Shown piece after piece: positions 43,254 to 47,380 of a stretch of 47,380 nucleotides of DNA. Within the stretch, counting starts at the first letter, position 1, and every line of letters starts with the position of its first letter. A program made the translations under genes and the position numbers. The notes below the pieces were generated by a model that did not search any database, had not been told where the DNA came from, and saw only the letters and a list, made by a program, of their open reading frames with translations. Source of the stretch: JAXGPP01 sp964436865 (GTDB lineage Bacteria > Planctomycetota > Planctomycetia > Pirellulales > Thermoguttaceae); the NCBI GenBank assembly GCA_964436865.1, contig CAYTFK010000013.1:1-47380 (forward strand). Direction: 5' to 3'.

Positions 43254-44732
43254 ATGCGTCATCAGATGATCGCCCTGCTCGTTGTCGGCCTGGTCGGAAT
43301 CGCGGCCTTCGGCGAGGAGAAGCAGCAGGCCGGCAAGCCGGACTGGATGCCTCCGATCGATGTCGATGAGGGGACTCTCAAGGTCCTCGAAGAGATCAAC
43401 TCGTTGAACGCGTATCAGAGCCCCAAGCTCCCCTTAAGGCTGGATGACCGGTACGCCCACACGACCGACGATGTGCTGCCGTTCCGTCATGTCGAGCCGT
43501 TCAAACGCCACTTCCTCCTGCAGATGGAGTACACGGGGGCGGGACGGGCGATTCCCGAGCCCGAGGACGTGAAGACGGTGAAATTTGGTTTTCTGGGGCC
43601 GATCGAGTCGACGGTGTCGGTGGCCACCGGGGGCAAAAGCCACGAAGAGAACATGGGCAAGCAGATGCTGCACGGGGCCCAACTGGCGATTGAGGAGGCC
43701 AATGCCAAGGGAGGCTACCTGAAGCGCAAGATCCCGTTTGAACTGGTTGTGAGCAACGACAACGGCTTGTGGGGCGCGTCGGGCGAACAGATCGTCAAGC
43801 TCGCCTACTTGTACAACGTGTGGGCCATTCTGGGCAGCATCGACGGGGCCAACAGCCACATTGCCATTCGCGTGGGACTCAAGATCGAGATCCCGATGAT
43901 GAACAGTGGCGATACCGACCCCACGTTCATCGAGACCAACATCCCATGGGTGATGCGGTGCATCGGCGATGATCGGCAGCAGTCGTATCTGCTGTGTGAT
44001 TACCTCTATCGCAAGCTCGGGTTGAACCGGGTGGGCATCGTCCGCTCGAGCAACCGGTACGGCCGATTCGGCGTTCGTGAAGTTCGCGATTCCAGCCGCC
44101 GGCTCGGCAAGCCGGTGCCACTAGAGATGGCGTACATGCTGGGCGAGGAGGACTTTTCGCTGCAAATCGAGCGGCTCAAGCGAGCCGACGTGGAAGCAGT
44201 GGTTCATTGGGGAGACGCCGTGGAAGGCGCCAAACTGCTGAACCAGATGCGGGCCGCGGGGATGAAGCAGCCCTTCTATGCATGCGATCGTTGCCTGCTC
44301 AAGGAGTTCGCTGAGATCGCCGGCGCGAACGCCGAAGGGGTCATTTGCGGCTCCCCTTGGAATCCTACACGTGACGATCCGAAGCTCAATGCCTTCAAGG
44401 AGTCCTACCGGGCCAGGTTCCATGAAGAACCCGAGACTTATGCCGCGCACGCCTATGACGGGATGAACATGCTCATCTGGGCGACCCAGGTCGCGGGGCT
44501 CAATCGTGCCAAGATTCGCGACGTGCTGGCGTACCGCACGCAGCCATGGCCGGGAGTGACGGGCGATATTCCGCTGAGCGGATGCCTCGATGACCTGGGG
44601 GAAGTGTTCCTGGCCGAACGGAAGGACGGCGAATGGAAATACTATTCACGGGCCGATCTGGGAATACCGACCGGTCCGGCCACTCACCAGAAGACCATCG
44701 CCACCAGCGCAGCGAGTGCCGGTCCGAACTGA
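43254..44732 (+). CDS. Periplasmic ligand-binding protein (ABC/branched-chain type)
   Basis: A 492-residue exported protein with a signal peptide at about 1-20. Residues about 20-100 form an unassigned N-terminal extension, and from about residue 105 the Periplasmic_binding_6 fold begins (FGFLGPIESTVSV, then QMLHGAQLAIEEANAKGG, then AYDGMNMLIWATQV). Proteins of this type bind amino acids or aromatic ligands for ABC transport, but no permease or ATPase is near. It may be a sensor or a substrate carrier for the neighbouring redox proteins. The start could be the GTG at 43242 instead; the ribosome binding site is weak for both. Confidence 0.82.
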   Translation: MRHQMIALLVVGLVGIAAFGEEKQQAGKPDWMPPIDVDEGTLKVLEEINSLNAYQSPKLPLRLDDRYAHTTDDVLPFRHVEPFKRHFLLQMEYTGAGRAIPEPEDVKTVKFGFLGPIESTVSVATGGKSHEENMGKQMLHGAQLAIEEANAKGGYLKRKIPFELVVSNDNGLWGASGEQIVKLAYLYNVWAILGSIDGANSHIAIRVGLKIEIPMMNSGDTDPTFIETNIPWVMRCIGDDRQQSYLLCDYLYRKLGLNRVGIVRSSNRYGRFGVREVRDSSRRLGKPVPLEMAYMLGEEDFSLQIERLKRADVEAVVHWGDAVEGAKLLNQMRAAGMKQPFYACDRCLLKEFAEIAGANAEGVICGSPWNPTRDDPKLNAFKESYRARFHEEPETYAAHAYDGMNMLIWATQVAGLNRAKIRDVLAYRTQPWPGVTGDIPLSGCLDDLGEVFLAERKDGEWKYYSRADLGIPTGPATHQKTIATSAASAGPN

Positions 44733-44926
44733 ACCGGACAGACGGGCCGGGTGATCAGCCCTGACTGCCAGGTGAGTCTCCCGGCAGCGATACATTGCAC
44801 GGCGCCATGGGTCAGGCCCATAAGGAGTGTTGCCAATTACGATTTACCTGATGGAGGTTCAACAGAAAGCCCGTGTGACTGGATGATGCAACCGGATGCC
44901 CCCAGCCGCCGGGCAGGAGGTCACCC

Positions 44927-45175
44927 ATGTCTAGTCTCACCGATTTGACTGTCGAGGAATGCACCGTCCTGTTGGCGCTCCTGAAAACGGAGGCAGCCCG
45001 CCGGGAATTGGCGGCCAGCAGTGGCGGAGCAGGCAATGCCTGTGCCGGCGCGGACGAGCAACAGGAGATTCTGGAGAACCTGTTGTGGCGATTGCAGATC
45101 GTCTGTTCGTCGCGAGCTCAGAGTGATGAGGCACTCAGGCAGTTTGCGGTGGACACCGAGGGAGTGTACTGTTAA
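44927..45175 (+). CDS. Small acidic protein, function unknown
   Basis: An 82-residue protein without signal peptide or membrane segment. It is acidic and helical, with Leu-rich stretches at both ends (VEECTVLLALLKTEAARREL, then LENLLWRLQIVC), and ends in VYC. Nothing is recognised. AGGAGG five to ten bases before the ATG is a strong ribosome binding site, so I count it as a real gene. It lies between the binding-protein and MFS genes on the same strand. Confidence 0.6.
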   Translation: MSSLTDLTVEECTVLLALLKTEAARRELAASSGGAGNACAGADEQQEILENLLWRLQIVCSSRAQSDEALRQFAVDTEGVYC

Positions 45176-45409
45176 GCGCTGGTGTCCTGCGGGGCGCCGT
45201 GGACTGACCGTCACAGCGGCTGCCTGACCGGACTTGCTGCCGGCTACAATCAGATCAACCTTTTATTGTACGTCGGATTGTCCGGGCTGGCGAGCGGCGT
45301 GGAGGGCGGCATCGCAAGAGGCAACGATAATTCCACAGCGCGGTGCAGAACCGAGAGCCAAGGGCGAAGCCCGGCGCTCGCCGGTCGCAAGAAAGGATAA
45401 CGGCGCGTG

Positions 45410-46816
45410 ATGAGGCTGACGTGTGCCCAGAGTTTCTTCCGCGGGCCCTGCCTGGCGGGCAATGCGGCACGGACGTTTCGTTTCCACACGGCGTACGCGC
45501 TGTTTGATGCCGCGGCCGGAGGAATCCTGCTCAACGCCCCGCTGATCGCGATCAAGTCGTTTCAGGCCGCCAACTGGCACCTGCCCTTGAGGGAACTGTA
45601 TTCCGGCATCGGGGTCATCGTGGCGCTCTACCTTGGCAGCCGGATGGCCTCGCGTCCGAAGATGCCTTTTGTCTTCGTGCCGGGGGTGATGGCGGGGATC
45701 TGCAGCATGGCGATGGCCATGGCCACCGGCAGCGCGTTCTGGTTTCTGACGCTGCTCGGCGTCGGGGCGATGTTCGAAGTCGTCACCCGGCCGGCGATCA
45801 CCGCCGTTTTGCGAGCGAACTACCCGGTAGAGCATCGCGGCCATGCTACGGGCGAGGTGCGGAAGTGGTCGTCGCTTTGCTTCCTCACATCGAGCATCGC
45901 TTCGGCAGTCGTTCTTCATCTGGCGACCGAACACCTCAAGGCGACGGGCGATGGCGCGCCCGCCGTATTGGGAAGCCAGTTGCTGCACTGGTCGGCGGGC
46001 CACATTGCCCAGATACTCATGATTCTCGCGGGATGCCTCAACCTGGCCAGCTTCGTCTGCTTTCGCCAGATTCGAGTGGACGAGGTGTTCTGCGATCGCC
46101 CGGGTGACGACGAACCTGGCATCGGCAAGACCTTTCACCAGGCATTTGCCGTCGTTGCTCGCGACGGCCGCTACCGGCGCTATCTTTTTGGGTGTTTTCT
46201 GGACGGCTTCTTTCAGATGCTGTATTTTCCGCTGATCTGGGTCTTTCTGAGCCGGGATCTGGGATTTGGTTACGTGGGCTCCAGCGCGCTGATGCATGCT
46301 TTGCCATCTTTGGCCGCGTTCTTCGCCACCGGCATGCTGGGGAGGCTCTTGGATCGTACGAACCTGTGGGTCTCATGGGCGGGAGTCCGGCTCATGTGGG
46401 GCTTGGACGCGATTCTCCTGGCGACGACTCCGCTGTTCGCCGCGATTTGGCCCCCCGCGATCCTTCTGCTGCCCGTCGTCGGGAGGCTCTTGCGCGGAAG
46501 TGTGCAAGGAGGATGGTGGATTCTGTGGTGGCAGATCGGCGTGACCTACTTCGCTCCACCGGGCGAGGAGACAAGCCGTTACATGGGCATCATGGTTATC
46601 CTGAATGGCGCCGTCAGGCTCAGTGCGGCGGCCGCGGGGATGGTGCTGGCCGCGATGGCTGTATCGCCACAGACGCTCCTTATGATTGGTGGCTGTGGGG
46701 TGATCGTCTCGGGCGTCTACTCGCTCTACCAGGCCGCGTGGGAGAGGAAGCTGCACCAGCCGGAGACGCTGACCGAATTTGAACGCCAGTTCGCCGGCTA
46801 TCAGCCGCCGGTTTAG
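45410..46816 (+). CDS. MFS-type membrane transporter
   Basis: A 468-residue membrane protein with roughly twelve hydrophobic helices, in the major facilitator style, with a large charged loop near the middle (DEVFCDRPGDDEPGIGKTFHQ). The A-type MFS signature is weak, so the subgroup is uncertain. It may import or export the small molecule of the cluster, possibly the ligand of the binding protein. A GTG three bases earlier (45407) overlaps in frame; I use the ATG at 45410 with AAAGGA upstream. Confidence 0.75.
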   Translation: MRLTCAQSFFRGPCLAGNAARTFRFHTAYALFDAAAGGILLNAPLIAIKSFQAANWHLPLRELYSGIGVIVALYLGSRMASRPKMPFVFVPGVMAGICSMAMAMATGSAFWFLTLLGVGAMFEVVTRPAITAVLRANYPVEHRGHATGEVRKWSSLCFLTSSIASAVVLHLATEHLKATGDGAPAVLGSQLLHWSAGHIAQILMILAGCLNLASFVCFRQIRVDEVFCDRPGDDEPGIGKTFHQAFAVVARDGRYRRYLFGCFLDGFFQMLYFPLIWVFLSRDLGFGYVGSSALMHALPSLAAFFATGMLGRLLDRTNLWVSWAGVRLMWGLDAILLATTPLFAAIWPPAILLLPVVGRLLRGSVQGGWWILWWQIGVTYFAPPGEETSRYMGIMVILNGAVRLSAAAAGMVLAAMAVSPQTLLMIGGCGVIVSGVYSLYQAAWERKLHQPETLTEFERQFAGYQPPV

Positions 46817-46875
46817 CCCTGCTTCCGGAGAATGGCGTCCCTTGTGAGCAGCCCTCGTGACAATCAGGCAAAGAC

Positions 46876-47380
46876 ATGGAATCGAGAGCGTTTCAGGATT
46901 ACTATCCGGACGAGTTGAGCCAATGCTACGGTTGTGGCCGGCTTAACGAGCACGGGCTCAAAGTGAGAAGCTTCTGGGATGGCGAAGAGAGCGTCGCCAC
47001 GTTTCATCCGCAGCCTTACCATATGGCAGCCCCGGGTTATGTGTATGGCGGTTTGCTTGCTTCGATCATTGATTGTCACGGCACGGGGACTGCGGCCGCC
47101 GCAGCGTATCGAGCGGAGGGGCGTGCGATGGATACCGAGCCGCCCATCCGTTATTTGACGGCGTCGTTGCACGTCGACTACGTCTTTCCTACGCCCCTGG
47201 GCGTGCCGCTGGAGATTCGTGGGAAGGTGAAGCAGTTCGCCGGCCGCAAGGTTGTCGTCGCGGCCACGGTATCGGCCGGCGGGCAGGTCTGTGTGCGGGG
47301 AGAGGTCGTGGCGGTTCGTCTTCCAGCGAGTTGGATGCCGAAGAAAGCACAAGACAAGCACACCCCAGGCAATCAGGACG
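46876..47380 (+). CDS. PaaI-like hotdog thioesterase (truncated by window end)
   Basis: At least 168 residues, running off the right edge without a stop codon. The fold is a hotdog thioesterase: a Cys-rich start (C17, C20 in CYGCGRLNEHGL), a helix with the catalytic Asp (D66 in GGLLASIIDCHGTG), and a strand region ending YVFPTPLGVPLEIRG. It likely hydrolyses an acyl-CoA in the cytoplasm. The ribosome binding site before the ATG at 46876 is weak (AGGCAAAGAC). It follows the MFS gene by 59 bp. Confidence 0.85.
   Translation, partial: MESRAFQDYYPDELSQCYGCGRLNEHGLKVRSFWDGEESVATFHPQPYHMAAPGYVYGGLLASIIDCHGTGTAAAAAYRAEGRAMDTEPPIRYLTASLHVDYVFPTPLGVPLEIRGKVKQFAGRKVVVAATVSAGGQVCVRGEVVAVRLPASWMPKKAQDKHTPGNQD

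Noticed and set aside
1..47380. CRISPR arrays, tRNA or rRNA genes
   Set aside because: I saw no regularly spaced direct repeats, no tRNA-like T-arm or acceptor sequences, and no rRNA segments.

Overview
The window is GC-rich DNA that looks like a non-anammox planctomycete (Pirellulales/Thermoguttaceae-like), probably from a metagenome assembly. The supporting evidence is a DUF1559 prepilin-like protein paired with a small lipoprotein, several secreted Gfo/Idh/MocA oxidoreductases with twin-arginine leaders, a ThuA protein, a DUF4838 protein, a UvsE repair nuclease and an ASPIC/UnbV (CRTAC1) protein. A 100-N scaffold gap (26786-26885), flanked by an exact 55-bp duplication, interrupts one gene. 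I saw no rRNA, tRNA, CRISPR array or intact insertion sequence.

Layout. 0.1-1.2 kb: unknown protein and a cupin. 1.2-1.8 kb: non-coding stretch with a consensus promoter whose spacer holds a perfect palindrome. 1.8-7.5 kb: secreted DUF4139-like protein, an OmpR-type response regulator with its histidine kinase, and a secreted oxidoreductase. 7.6-11.4 kb (minus): DUF4838 protein, CPBP protease, LapA-like protein and a conserved unknown, tightly spaced as an operon. 11.6-14.9 kb: Nudix hydrolase, KAS III-like synthase, ThuA protein, small membrane protein. 15.1-16.8 kb: DUF1559 protein and lipoprotein. 16.9-19.4 kb (minus): ECF sigma factor, probable anti-sigma factor, and an HtrA-like PDZ protein lacking the catalytic His and Asp. 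19.7-21.5 kb: ABC ATPase and permease. 21.6-24.0 kb (minus): single-chain ADP-forming acyl-CoA synthetase and an acyl carrier protein. 24.2-26.6 kb: secreted nitrilase-superfamily enzyme and a Tat-exported unknown. 26.7-28.5 kb (minus): hybrid cluster protein gene (hcp) with two FNR/DNR-type sites upstream. 28.8-34.3 kb: sialidase-like protein, UvsE and two more Tat-exported oxidoreductases.

The most striking part is the all-plus-strand block from 35.3 kb to the window end. It begins with a protein laid out like the alpha subunit of anammox hydrazine synthase (propeller plus two c-heme sites). A translationally coupled CRTAC1 protein follows, then a 956-residue fusion carrying ten CxxCH heme sites: two copies of a tetraheme module with identical spacing (period 176 residues), a YVTN beta-propeller, and a diheme peroxidase-like end. 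The propeller plus diheme part recalls hydrazine synthase beta and gamma. After these come a secreted propeller protein, an orphan periplasmic binding protein, an 82-residue protein, an MFS-type transporter and a hotdog thioesterase. I infer a periplasmic multiheme redox system of unknown substrate; nothing in the sequence proves hydrazine chemistry.
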